This document shows positions 7,931-16,229 of a DNA stretch of 64,000 bases, one piece after another. Every line of letters starts with the position of its first letter. Position 1 is the first letter of the stretch. The notes below the pieces were generated by a model, which saw only the letters and a list, made by a program, of their open reading frames with translations, did no database searches and was not told where the DNA came from. The DNA lies in assembly GCA_964652755.1 (NCBI GenBank), contig CAZZBP010000001.1, positions 66,770 through 130,769 on the forward strand, given 5' to 3'. Source of the stretch: UBA11795 sp964652755 (GTDB lineage Bacteria > Chloroflexota > Dehalococcoidia > Lucifugimonadales > UBA826). Made by a program: the position numbers and the translations under genes.

Positions 7931-9255
7931 CCTTTAAACCTCATTCGAAGTGGGCTGCCCTCGAACGTGTACTCATCTCTCAACCTATTTTCAAGATAAC
8001 GCCTGTAAGAGAAGTGAATCATGTCTGAATGATTTACGAAAAACGTGAAACTTGGAGGCATCGTACTGTCTTGCATAGCGCTATAAATCTTTAGTTCCCT
8101 TCTGCCCTGGGACGCTGGTGGGTGTTCAGCTACTGCTGTGAGAATTGTTCGCCGTATATCAGGGCGAGGGACACCTTTGGACCACTCTGTCTGGACTCTC
8201 AACGAGGTATCCAGAAGTTCGTCAATGCCGGTCCGATTTAATCCTGAGGTGAAGCATATAGGCGCATATGAAGCAAACTTGAATTTATTGCGAACTAGGG
8301 CCTCCATTTTCGCTTTTCCTATTCCTAAATCGCGTGAAAGGTCCCATTTGTTAACTACGATAACGATCCCTTTGAAAGCATCAAGAACGAAGTTAGCGAT
8401 ATGAGTATCTTGACCCGTAGCTGACTCTGACGCATCTATAACTAAAGCGGCTACATGACATCGATCTATGGCCCGAACCGATCTAAGCACGCTATATCGC
8501 TCTATTCCTTGCTCAATCCTGCCTCTCCTTCGGATCCCTGCCGTATCTATTAGTTGTATGTCTCTCTCTTCATATTTTATTTTCGTGTCTAAAGAATCAC
8601 GGGTCGTACCGGGAACTTCACTAACTATGGCCCGATTTTCTCCGGTTATTGCGTTGAGCAGCATGGACTTTCCAACATTGGTTCTCCCAATGATCGCGAG
8701 CCGAAAATCTGCTTCTGTCTCCGGGAATGCGACTTCTTCTGAAAAATGTTCAAGAATTCTCTCCATGAGTTCGTCTAATCCGTGATTATGGTAAGCACTT
8801 ATCGGTACAGGATCTCCTAGGCCTAGCTCATAAAGATCTGTAGCAAGAGCCTCTCTTTCAGAATTGTCCGCTTTGCTTGCCGCGAGTACTATGGGCTTCC
8901 CTGTCGTTCGTATCAGGTCGGCAATGTCAATGTCAGCCGCGGTAATTCCGTCCACCACGTCGACAAGCAGGGTAATCACGTCACACTCGTCGATAGCATA
9001 ATAAATTTGATCGCGAACCTGGTTCCATAGTTCTGTCTCCGGGAAGAGATCTAGGCCTCCTGTGTCTACCAACAGGAAAGGTTTCTCAGCCCATTCCGTT
9101 TCAGCAATCACCCTGTCACGAGTGGTACCTGCTTTGTCAGATACGATAGCTCGGCGTTGCCCCATAAGCCTATTGAAGAGTGTTGACTTTCCTACATTGG
9201 GTCTCCCGACGATGGCTACTATAGGTTTATTGAAACGGTCAGTACGTTCTTGCAA
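7918..9255 (-). CDS. der: Ribosome-assembly GTPase Der (EngA)
   Basis: Tandem-GTPase factor needed for 50S maturation. The 445 residues hold G domain 1 (GRPNVGKS at 17-24, DTGG) and G domain 2 (GRTNVGKS, DTAGIRRR, NKWD), then a KH-like C-terminal domain. In domain 1 the G4 motif, normally NKxD, reads SKAD (residues 127-130); domain 2 keeps NKWD. The start is a TTG at 9255 with AGGG eight to nine bases before it. It is the first gene of the der-plsY-gpsA operon. Confidence 0.94.
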   Translation of the reverse strand: MQERTDRFNKPIVAIVGRPNVGKSTLFNRLMGQRRAIVSDKAGTTRDRVIAETEWAEKPFLLVDTGGLDLFPETELWNQVRDQIYYAIDECDVITLLVDVVDGITAADIDIADLIRTTGKPIVLAASKADNSEREALATDLYELGLGDPVPISAYHNHGLDELMERILEHFSEEVAFPETEADFRLAIIGRTNVGKSMLLNAITGENRAIVSEVPGTTRDSLDTKIKYEERDIQLIDTAGIRRRGRIEQGIERYSVLRSVRAIDRCHVAALVIDASESATGQDTHIANFVLDAFKGIVIVVNKWDLSRDLGIGKAKMEALVRNKFKFASYAPICFTSGLNRTGIDELLDTSLRVQTEWSKGVPRPDIRRTILTAVAEHPPASQGRRELKIYSAMQDSTMPPSFTFFVNHSDMIHFSYRRYLENRLRDEYTFEGSPLRMRFKGWKG

Positions 9256-9296
9256 TTGTCTAGCCCTGTCACTGAGTTAGTTGCTACGTTTTGTAA

Positions 9297-10214
9297 TTAT
9301 TGGTAACCAAAGAGGTCAGCCAGCACCGCCTTCTGAGCGTGGAGTCTGTTCTCAGCTTGGTCATAGACTACAGAATTAGGGTGATCTAACATATGCTCGG
9401 AAATTTCTTCACCTCTGTGGGCTGGCATATCGTGCATAAAGATAAATCCGTCGTTGGCTCCTTCTACAAGTATTTCATTCACTTGATACGATGAGAAGGT
9501 CGTTAGTCTCTCCTTCTTCTCTTTTTCGTCTCCCATGCTGACCCACACATCTGTGTAGATGACGTCAGCCCCTTGGACTGCTTCCTGCGGGTCTGCGGTC
9601 CAAGAGAGCTTAGTTTCTCTTTCTTTAGATATTCTGTCAGCACTTTTCCATACTGAAGTAGGAAGTTGATAATTTTCAGGAGACGCTATAGTGAAATCCA
9701 TGCCAGCATATGAACATGCTAAGGCTAGGCTACCCGCTATGTTGTTCCCATCACCGATGAAAGCCAATTTTAGCCCTTGCATCCCCCCCTTGTGTTCAAA
9801 AATGGTTAGGCAGTCGCCAAGAGCTTGACAGGGGTGTGCCCTGTCCGACAGTGCATTAACTACAGGAAGGGAGGTATTTTCTGAAAGAAGTTCTAGACTG
9901 TGGTGTGAGAACACTCTTGCAATTATACAATCTACCAGTCTGTCTAGAATTCGGGCAACGTCTGACTCAGGTTCTCTGACCCCAAGGCCTATTTCAGAAT
10001 TGCTTAAGAAGATACAAGTCCCGCCCATTTGTTTGATTCCGACTTCGAAGCTTACTCTTGTTCGGAGGGAAGGTTTCTCAAAAAGTAGGGCGATTGTCCT
10101 ACCGGCAAGGACTTGCGGGGTCTCGCCTTTCTTTATTTTGTCTGCCATTTGTATGATTCCATCAATTCCTCCTGCACCAAGGTCGAGTATCGACAAAAAA
10201 TCTTTGTTTCTCAT
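9297..10214 (-). CDS. argF: Ornithine carbamoyltransferase
   Basis: Condenses carbamoyl phosphate and ornithine to citrulline in arginine synthesis. The ATG at 10214 is preferred because AAAGGA precedes it at about ten bases and gives 305 residues, the family length; an upstream ATG at 10319 would add 35 unconserved residues. Carbamoyl-phosphate motif PSLRTRVSFE (usual STRTR) and HPCQALGD are present. The ornithine-binding motif, normally HCLPAHRGEE, reads HDMPAHRGEE (from residue 261), so the hallmark cysteine is aspartate. The family is clear (transcarbamylase). Ornithine specificity is likely but should be read with that substitution in mind. Confidence 0.87.
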   Translation of the reverse strand: MRNKDFLSILDLGAGGIDGIIQMADKIKKGETPQVLAGRTIALLFEKPSLRTRVSFEVGIKQMGGTCIFLSNSEIGLGVREPESDVARILDRLVDCIIARVFSHHSLELLSENTSLPVVNALSDRAHPCQALGDCLTIFEHKGGMQGLKLAFIGDGNNIAGSLALACSYAGMDFTIASPENYQLPTSVWKSADRISKERETKLSWTADPQEAVQGADVIYTDVWVSMGDEKEKKERLTTFSSYQVNEILVEGANDGFIFMHDMPAHRGEEISEHMLDHPNSVVYDQAENRLHAQKAVLADLFGYQ

Positions 10215-10382
10215 TAAGTTTTCATCCTTTGATCTGACGATTCCCTTAACTTTAAAGGCTAATTGGTTCGTTGGATTGTTATTGAGTAAATTTCTTTTCT
10301 CTTCCGTCAAGGCGAGCAAACATGGTAGAGATTCTGTTCACAAGTAAGTGAGTTGAGCAATGATCATTCAAATACACTTGTC

Positions 10383-11084
10383 TTACTCACATGAATCCAT
10401 TTTATTATGGAGGTCTGGTCTTCTCTTGTTTGTCCGGTTAATAGCCTGTTCTCGTCGCCATTTCTCTATTTCGGAGTGGTTGCCGGAAAGTAGTATTTCA
10501 GGTACATCTCTACCCCTGTAAGAGGCTGGTCGAGTATACTGCGGGAACTGAAGAAGCCCGGAGAAAAAAGAGTCGTTTTCGATTGATTCCGGCGCGCCAA
10601 CTACACCCGGAATCAATCGGGAAACGGTATCTACTATGACCATGGCGGCGATCTCGCCACCACTAAGTACGTAATCGCCGATACTTATCTCGTCTGTAGC
10701 TAATTCTTCCCTGATACGTTCATCGAATCCTTCATAACGGCCGCAAATTAGGATTAGATCACCCTGTGAGGAAAGTTCTTTTGCGACGCTGTGCTTGAAA
10801 GGCCTTCCTTGGGGTGTCATGAGAATCACGGGAGAATCCGAAGGGACGCGTGATTGTTCCCAAAGGGATTCAACAGCTCTAAATATCGGCTCCGGTTTCA
10901 TTAGCATCCCAGGGCCGCCGCCGAATGGGTAGTCGTCTACAGTACGATGTCTATCCCGAGTGTACTCACGGATATCATACAGAGATACATTGACGATGCC
11001 TCCATTAATGGCGCGCGCTATTATTCCTTCAGCCAATATTGAGGTGAACATGTTGGGGAACAGGGTGAGAATATGGAATCTCAT
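10383..11084 (-). CDS. trmD: tRNA (guanine(37)-N1)-methyltransferase
   Basis: Makes m1G37 next to the anticodon, preventing frameshifting. The SPOUT-fold signature segments are MRFHILTLFP, the knot residues GRYEGFDERI and IGDYVLSGGE, and DYPFGGGPGM. The C-terminal helical domain, which contains the catalytic aspartate in the family, is also present. Length is 233 residues. Its usual partners rpsP, rimM and rplS are absent here; it sits between a mogA-type gene (45 bases upstream) and argF. Confidence 0.95.
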   Translation of the reverse strand: MRFHILTLFPNMFTSILAEGIIARAINGGIVNVSLYDIREYTRDRHRTVDDYPFGGGPGMLMKPEPIFRAVESLWEQSRVPSDSPVILMTPQGRPFKHSVAKELSSQGDLILICGRYEGFDERIREELATDEISIGDYVLSGGEIAAMVIVDTVSRLIPGVVGAPESIENDSFFSGLLQFPQYTRPASYRGRDVPEILLSGNHSEIEKWRREQAINRTNKRRPDLHNKMDSCE

Positions 11085-11129
11085 GAAAGAGACCGTAATG
11101 AGGTCCTAAATTTTATGCCGTGACGGCTG

Positions 11130-11651
11130 TCACAGCGTCTTGTGAGTTCGCCAACCCCTGATCATTTCCAGCCCGTGTGGAAGAGTTGGCATGGCGATTT
11201 CCAGACATTCCCGTACTCCTTTGGGACTTCCCGGCAGGTTAATGATGAGACATCCGGACCGTATTCCTGCCGTGGATCTGCTTAGCATAGCGAAAGGTGT
11301 CATCTTCAAGGTTTCCATTCTCATAGCTTCAGCTATACCTGGTACCTCAATGTCTATTACGGACCTAGTTGCTTCAGGAGTGACATCTCTCGGTCCAAGC
11401 CCAGTTCCTCCAGTTGTGAGTATGAGGTCCATTTCCCCTTCGTCAGACCATCTACGCAGTAAATTTGATATTGCGTCTAACTCATCGGGGACCGTTTCCC
11501 TCGCTACTTCTAGCAACCCTGACGTGGTGACCAATTCGCTTATAGTATCTCCGCTGATATCCTGCGGACGTTCACCCTTTGAACCGGAGTCGCTTACGGT
11601 CAAGATTCCCGCTCGGAAAGCCTTTACTGAGTTCCGATTACTTTCAGACAT
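11130..11651 (-). CDS. MogA/MoaB-type molybdopterin-binding protein
   Basis: A 173-residue protein of the MoCF_biosynth fold, which adenylylates molybdopterin (MogA) before molybdenum insertion. It shows AGILTVSDSGSKGE at the N-terminus and LILTTGGTGLGPRDVTPEAT in the middle, the molybdopterin-binding TGGTG loop. The ATG at 11651 is supported by GAGGT seven to eight bases upstream; the open frame extends 93 codons further but lacks any conserved sequence there and overlaps the rsmH promoter side. MogA and MoaB cannot be separated by eye. It is divergent from rsmH. Confidence 0.88.
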   Translation of the reverse strand: MSESNRNSVKAFRAGILTVSDSGSKGERPQDISGDTISELVTTSGLLEVARETVPDELDAISNLLRRWSDEGEMDLILTTGGTGLGPRDVTPEATRSVIDIEVPGIAEAMRMETLKMTPFAMLSRSTAGIRSGCLIINLPGSPKGVRECLEIAMPTLPHGLEMIRGWRTHKTL

Positions 11652-11841
11652 AGCTGTTACCTCAATAACGCTGATAAGTTCCTCAAAAACGGAACGATAA
11701 ACGCCTTGCATAGCCTTGCCGACGGTTGGGAAACTATATCTCACTGAATCAGTGTCCGGAGGGTCGACAAGACGGAACAATCTTAACATGGGGAAATCAG
11801 CGTTCTCTTCGTCAAGTCGTAATAGGGAAAAGCTCACTGAG

Positions 11842-12753
11842 ATGCTCCATGTTCCTGTCATGGTAAAGCAAGTTGTCGATGCATTTAGGCTTTGCCCGCT
11901 CGGGGGGTTTGTAGATGGCACGTTGGGCATGGGTGGCCACGCAGAAGCTTTATTAAAGGCCTACCCTGGGGCCACTCTTTTGGGGATTGACTTAGACGTA
12001 GATGGGCTGAAGTTAGCAAGGAAAAGGCTTTTTCGGTTCGGCGAAAGAGCCGTGCTGTCACAGGGGTCTTACACGGAGATGGCCTCACTTGCTAGAAGAG
12101 AGGAAGTTGGACCCATAGTTGGGATTCTTTTGGATTTAGGGACTTCATCGTTGCAATTGGACTCTCCAGATCGAGGATTCAGTTTTAGATATGACGCGCC
12201 TCTGGACATGCGGTTTGAGCGGACAAGCGACAACACAGCAGCAAATATAGTTAATCACTATGAGGAAAAAGATCTAGCGGACATCATTTTCCGTTATGGA
12301 GAGGAACACAGGTCAAGGAGGATAGCAGCTGCCCTTGTAAGGAAACGACCTGTTCAGACAACTGGGGAATTGGCGACAATCGTTAGTAATGCTCTTGGAA
12401 AAAATAGAGGCAGGATACATCCGGCGACCAGGACTTTTCAAGCGTTACGTATAGCTGTTAATAGAGAGTTAGATAATGTTCTAGAAGGCGTGAAGGAAGG
12501 GGTGAAGTTATTGAAACCGGGGGGAAGAATAGCTGTAATCGCTTATCACTCTCTTGAAGACCGAATAGTCAAAAATTACTTTCGGGATGAGGCGTCACAA
12601 GGTAGATCTTCTTCCCACACTACAGCCGGCGAATGTATGCATACTTCGAAGCTTCGGGTGGTGACGAAAAAAGTAATAAAACCTTCCCTATCAGAAATAG
12701 AGACCAACGTTAGAAGCAGAAGTGCCAGGCTTCGGATCGCAGAGCGAATTTAA
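11842..12753 (+). CDS. rsmH: 16S rRNA (cytosine(1402)-N4)-methyltransferase
   Basis: Methylates N4 of C1402 in the 16S decoding centre; the gene (mraW) normally heads the division and cell-wall cluster. From ATG 11842 the product is 303 residues beginning MLHVPVM, as in the family; ATG 11788 would add 18 residues and has no better ribosome site. Motifs: DGTLGMGGHAEALL, LLDLGTSSLQLD, RYGEEHRSRRIA, RTFQALRIAVNREL and AYHSLEDRIVK. It is followed 50 bases later by ftsA, with no ftsL, ftsI, mur or mraY genes between. Confidence 0.93.
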   Translation: MLHVPVMVKQVVDAFRLCPLGGFVDGTLGMGGHAEALLKAYPGATLLGIDLDVDGLKLARKRLFRFGERAVLSQGSYTEMASLARREEVGPIVGILLDLGTSSLQLDSPDRGFSFRYDAPLDMRFERTSDNTAANIVNHYEEKDLADIIFRYGEEHRSRRIAAALVRKRPVQTTGELATIVSNALGKNRGRIHPATRTFQALRIAVNRELDNVLEGVKEGVKLLKPGGRIAVIAYHSLEDRIVKNYFRDEASQGRSSSHTTAGECMHTSKLRVVTKKVIKPSLSEIETNVRSRSARLRIAERI

Positions 12754-12803
12754 ATGAGCAAGGGAAGAGATCAAATAAGTGGAGTAGCAAAGGGGGTCAA
12801 GAG

Positions 12804-14051
12804 ATGCAGCCGAGCGATGTAATTACCGCGATAGATGTTGGTACAACAAAGATCTGCACAATCGTTGCAAAGAAAGTCAACGGACAATTTCCCGATGTGA
12901 TTGCCCACAGCGTAGTTCCATGTGCAGGTCTAAAAAAAGGTAACGTTGAAGATATTAATCTCACTTCTGAAGCGATCAGAGAAAGCCTCTACGATGTACG
13001 TGGAAAGACGGATTTACCTGTTAGGTCAGCATATATAGGCATTACTGGCGCTCACGTTGCCTTTGACAACAAGGTTGACTATTTTGATAGCGTAGGTCGG
13101 AAAGGGGTTATCACTTCAGAAGAGGTGAATCGAATACCTGACCTGGTTTCTACAGGGGCCGGATCTGTCGGAAGAAAGGTTATTCATGCTCTGCCTAAGG
13201 CTTACAGAGTAGATGGACATAATGGCATTAGCAATCCTACAGGAATGCATGCCTCAGGCTTGGAAGTTACCTCACATGTCGTAACTGCTGGGGCATCTTT
13301 TGTGAAGGATCTGGAAAGTGCGGTGACAAGCGCGGGCGTAAGCGTTAAAGGTATGGTACTAGAACCGCTTGCGAGCAGCGAGGCAATACTAACTCAGAAA
13401 GAAAAAGAGCGAGGGGCTGCGATAGTAGATATTGGAGGAGGCACGACAGATATAGTCTCCTTTAAGAAAGGCGCAATTGATTACACTTCGGTTATACCAG
13501 TAGGCGGGTTTCAATTCACTAACGATATTTGTGTCACGTACAACACATCTTATTATGATGCTGAGCAAATTAAACTCAAATATGCAAATACAGAACCGGC
13601 TTCGATTGATATGCGCGAGGAATTTACCTTGCCGGTTATCAACTCGAAGTCACTAACCACTGTATATAGGCGAGATCTTTGCCAGCTTATGAGGGAGAGA
13701 ACCCTGGAATTGATTCGACTTATAGACCTTAAACTTCAACAGGCTGGGGTACGCCAAGATGCTTCGGCACAGATAGTCATGACTGGTGGAGCTTCAACTA
13801 TGCCGGGATTCTTTGATATGGCACAGCAATTTATTCCAAATTGCAGTATAAGAATGGGAGCTCCAGACCATCTGTCCGGCATGTCAGAGGAACTTGAGAC
13901 TCCCGCCTATTCAACAGGTGTTGGAATTCTCTTGTATGGATTTAGGCAAGAGATTTCATCTGAGAAGATCGCGCGAAGCCAAGTAAGAGGTACTAGAAAC
14001 AGTGGAGACGCAGGGCTCCTCAACCGAATTAAAAGAATATTCAATTTTTAA
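12804..14051 (+). CDS. ftsA: Cell division protein FtsA
   Basis: Actin-like ATPase that anchors FtsZ filaments to the membrane. The 415 residues show the ATPase phosphate-1 loop AIDVGTTKI, the SHS2 (1C) region after about residue 85, phosphate-2 AAIVDIGGGTTDIVSF, the adenosine motif IVMTGGASTMPGF, and a basic amphipathic C-terminal tail (LLNRIKRIFNF) that would bind membrane. The ATG at 12804 follows AGGGGG by about seven bases. It lies directly upstream of ftsZ with a gap of 10 to 28 bases depending on the ftsZ start. Confidence 0.95.
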   Translation: MQPSDVITAIDVGTTKICTIVAKKVNGQFPDVIAHSVVPCAGLKKGNVEDINLTSEAIRESLYDVRGKTDLPVRSAYIGITGAHVAFDNKVDYFDSVGRKGVITSEEVNRIPDLVSTGAGSVGRKVIHALPKAYRVDGHNGISNPTGMHASGLEVTSHVVTAGASFVKDLESAVTSAGVSVKGMVLEPLASSEAILTQKEKERGAAIVDIGGGTTDIVSFKKGAIDYTSVIPVGGFQFTNDICVTYNTSYYDAEQIKLKYANTEPASIDMREEFTLPVINSKSLTTVYRRDLCQLMRERTLELIRLIDLKLQQAGVRQDASAQIVMTGGASTMPGFFDMAQQFIPNCSIRMGAPDHLSGMSEELETPAYSTGVGILLYGFRQEISSEKIARSQVRGTRNSGDAGLLNRIKRIFNF

Positions 14052-14079
14052 GGGTAGCATTATGACAATGGAGGAAGGC

Positions 14080-15195
14080 ATGACGATTAATGGAAGAGAA
14101 CTTGAAGGGGTCGCGAGAATAAAAGTAATTGGAATCGGCGGAGGTGGGTCGAATGCGGTTTCACGTATGTTTAGGGAACGAGTGTCCGGAGTAGATTACA
14201 TCGTAATGAATACGGACGTTCAGGCTCTGATGGGTAGTGATGTTCCGATACGTATTCGAATAGGTGAGCAGCTTACTCAGGGAATGGGAGTGGGAGGAAA
14301 CCCTGAAAAAGGTGCCGCATCAGCCGAAGAAAGTCGCGAAGAGATTTACGATATTATTCGTGACTCAGACATGATATTTGTAGCTGCAGGAATGGGTGGA
14401 GGTACTGGTACTGGAGCGGCACCAGTTATAGCGGAAATAGCTCGGGAAACAGGCGCTCTTACTGTCGGCGTGGTTACCAGGCCGTTTTCATTTGAAGGAA
14501 ATCGGCGTTCAAAGCAGGCCCAAGATGGAGTAGAGAAATTACAGGGCAACGTTGATACTCTTCTTGTCATTCCAAACGAAAGACTCAGTGTGGTTGCAAA
14601 GGAAGAGGTGACGGCTGAGAATGCGTTTAGGCTTGCTGATGATGTTCTGAGACTGGGAGTTCAGTCAATTACAGAACTGATTACAAACGCAGGCGATATC
14701 AACTTGGACTTTGCCGACGTGCAAAGCGTTATGAGGGATGCTGGACCCGCGTGGATGTCGATAGGGTGGGGTTCAGGCGATTCTAGAGCACGAGATGCTG
14801 CGCAACAGGCGATAACTAACCCGCTTATGGATGTTTCAATTGAGGGTGCAACGGGGGTTCTTTTCAATATCACCGGAGGAAGCGACTTGAAGTTGAATGA
14901 ACTGCATCAGGCAGCTGAGGTAATTCAGCGCGTGGTGGATCCAGACGCAAACATTATCTTCGGTATGAGCACAGATCCGAAGATGGAAAATGAGATAAAA
15001 CTGACGATAATTGCCACAGGTTTTCCCACGACTGAAACTCTTATTCGTAGAGATATAGAAAAAACTGTGGATGCAGCTCAACGTGTTGAAGGAAACGAAG
15101 ATTCCTTAGATCTTCCCCCTTTCCTTAGGAGAAATTTAGGTGGATTCTCTGTAACTAACTCTATAAATCAGAATGGACATTCATCAGGGCAATAA
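14080..15195 (+). CDS. ftsZ: Cell division protein FtsZ
   Basis: Tubulin-like GTPase that forms the Z ring. Starting at ATG 14080 (GGAGG five bases before) the protein is 371 residues; an ATG at 14062 with weaker AGGG is the alternative. Motifs: IGIGGGGSNAV at the N-terminus, the GTP-binding GGGTGTGAAP, the T7 region with NITGGSDLKLNE and NPLMD, and the C-terminal conserved peptide DLPPFLRRN that contacts FtsA. A short Gly/Asn-rich tail follows. It ends the rsmH-ftsA-ftsZ run. Confidence 0.97.
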   Translation: MTINGRELEGVARIKVIGIGGGGSNAVSRMFRERVSGVDYIVMNTDVQALMGSDVPIRIRIGEQLTQGMGVGGNPEKGAASAEESREEIYDIIRDSDMIFVAAGMGGGTGTGAAPVIAEIARETGALTVGVVTRPFSFEGNRRSKQAQDGVEKLQGNVDTLLVIPNERLSVVAKEEVTAENAFRLADDVLRLGVQSITELITNAGDINLDFADVQSVMRDAGPAWMSIGWGSGDSRARDAAQQAITNPLMDVSIEGATGVLFNITGGSDLKLNELHQAAEVIQRVVDPDANIIFGMSTDPKMENEIKLTIIATGFPTTETLIRRDIEKTVDAAQRVEGNEDSLDLPPFLRRNLGGFSVTNSINQNGHSSGQ

Positions 15196-15405
15196 GTTGG
15201 CTATTCTTTGTGAAGAAACGTTGCGCGAACGACGACATTATGTGGGAGGATACCCCCTGCTTAATCGGTGACACATAAGCTTTGAAAAGAATATTGACTC
15301 CTAGTTCGTCTTCAACATTTATGTTATTTCGATGTTCATGCCTGAAGATCTGTCTGTAGTCAAAAATCAAGAAAAATCGGTCCGTATTTAGCCTTGAGGG
15401 ACTCG
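15196..15405. other. ftsZ-nrdR intergenic stretch, upstream part
   Basis: About 210 bases between ftsZ and the nrdR promoter. I see only a short CGTT/AACG hairpin near 15220 and no supported gene or strong terminator. Confidence 0.4.
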
Positions 15406-15434
15406 TTGACACACCTCAATATGTAGTGTAGATT
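15406..15434 (+). promoter_or_regulatory. nrdR-nrdJ promoter
   Basis: A perfect -35 TTGACA (15406-15411) is followed by a 17-base spacer and -10 TAGATT (15429-15434, four of six). The first NrdR box covers the spacer and touches the -10, so bound NrdR would block RNA polymerase. Confidence 0.7.
15414..15429 (+). promoter_or_regulatory. NrdR box 1
   Basis: The 16-mer CCTCAATATGTAGTGT agrees with the NrdR box consensus acaCwAtATaTwgwgt at about 13 positions. It lies inside the promoter. Confidence 0.7.
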
Positions 15435-15444
15435 CGAGCACGCT

Positions 15445-15460
15445 ACACGATAGATAGTGG
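15445..15460 (+). promoter_or_regulatory. NrdR box 2
   Basis: ACACGATAGATAGTGG matches the NrdR consensus at about 13 of 16 positions. It sits 15 bases after box 1 (31 bp centre to centre, about three helical turns), the spacing known for paired NrdR boxes. Confidence 0.7.
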
Positions 15461-15517
15461 GTAATTTCAAATGCTCCGCGCAGTGTGGTCACCCCTTGAG
15501 AGGTAATTTTCTGGTAG

Positions 15518-16081
15518 ATGTTCTGCCCTTTTTGCAATAACGAAGATTCCAAAGTGATTGATTCTCGGGATTCTGGAGACAGTATTCGCCGTCGGAGAGA
15601 ATGCCTTAGATGTGGACTCAGATTTACCACTTATGAGCGAATTCAAACGAGAGCTCTATTGGTAGCGAAGAGAGATGGTCGCAGGGAAGAATTTCATAGA
15701 GATAAACTCTGGGCAAGTGTTAAGAGTGCGTGCGCGAAAAGGCCACTGCCGATCGGCAGCATAGATAAAGTAATCGATGAGATCGAGACTCAACTTTCTA
15801 ACGCTGGCAGAGCGGAGATACCGTCAAGGTCAATTGGCGAGTTGGTCATGGAACGCCTGAAGGATTTAGACCGGGTTGCATATATACGGTTTGCTAGCGT
15901 ATATCGGGATTTCAGGGACATCGAGAGTTTCAAAGAAGAGGTAGAGGCGCTGTTGGACCCTGGCCAGACTGATGAAGAGAGTAGTCAACTCTCTTTTCTC
16001 GAGGAAGACGAACTAACCGTTCCTGGTAAGCGTCGGAGGGGTCGCAAACCCCGCAGACGTGCACCTAACTCGGGCGTCTAG
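15518..16081 (+). CDS. nrdR: Transcriptional repressor NrdR
   Basis: ATP/dATP-sensing repressor of ribonucleotide reductase genes. The 187 residues contain an N-terminal zinc ribbon (CPFC at 3-6 and CLRC about residue 30), the basic segment SIRRRREC, and an ATP-cone with VAKRDGRREEFHRDKLW. A basic tail beyond about residue 150 (KRRRGRKPRRR) is longer than usual. Two NrdR boxes overlap its own promoter, and its target nrdJ follows 148 bases downstream, so it should autoregulate and control nrdJ. Confidence 0.95.
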   Translation: MFCPFCNNEDSKVIDSRDSGDSIRRRRECLRCGLRFTTYERIQTRALLVAKRDGRREEFHRDKLWASVKSACAKRPLPIGSIDKVIDEIETQLSNAGRAEIPSRSIGELVMERLKDLDRVAYIRFASVYRDFRDIESFKEEVEALLDPGQTDEESSQLSFLEEDELTVPGKRRRGRKPRRRAPNSGV

Positions 16082-16132
16082 AGTAGCCCCCCCAGTAATG
16101 GAAGGAATTAAGGTTCCTATACTCTCGGAAGA

Positions 16133-16182
16133 TTGGCACAAATGTTCTAAAACTGCTAATCTTAAAGCCCATAGCTAGGGCT
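16133..16182 (+). promoter_or_regulatory. Possible internal nrdJ promoter with inverted repeat
   Basis: TTGGCA (16133-16138), 18 bases, TAATCT (16157-16162) forms a fair promoter. Directly after it lies the inverted repeat AGCCC-atagcta-GGGCT (16166-16182). No NrdR-box match and no cobalamin riboswitch are seen here. Confidence 0.35.
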
Positions 16183-16229
16183 ATAGAATTGATATATAAG
16201 AAGTGAGATCAGTAAGAGGAGCTGAGGGA

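Noticed and set aside
15161..15630. Minus-strand open frames over the nrdR promoter
   Set aside because: They cover the NrdR boxes and the nrdR zinc ribbon antisense; nothing in them looks like a protein.
16082..16229. Cobalamin riboswitch upstream of nrdJ
   Set aside because: The gap is too short and no B12-box-like sequence was recognised; only a small inverted repeat is present.
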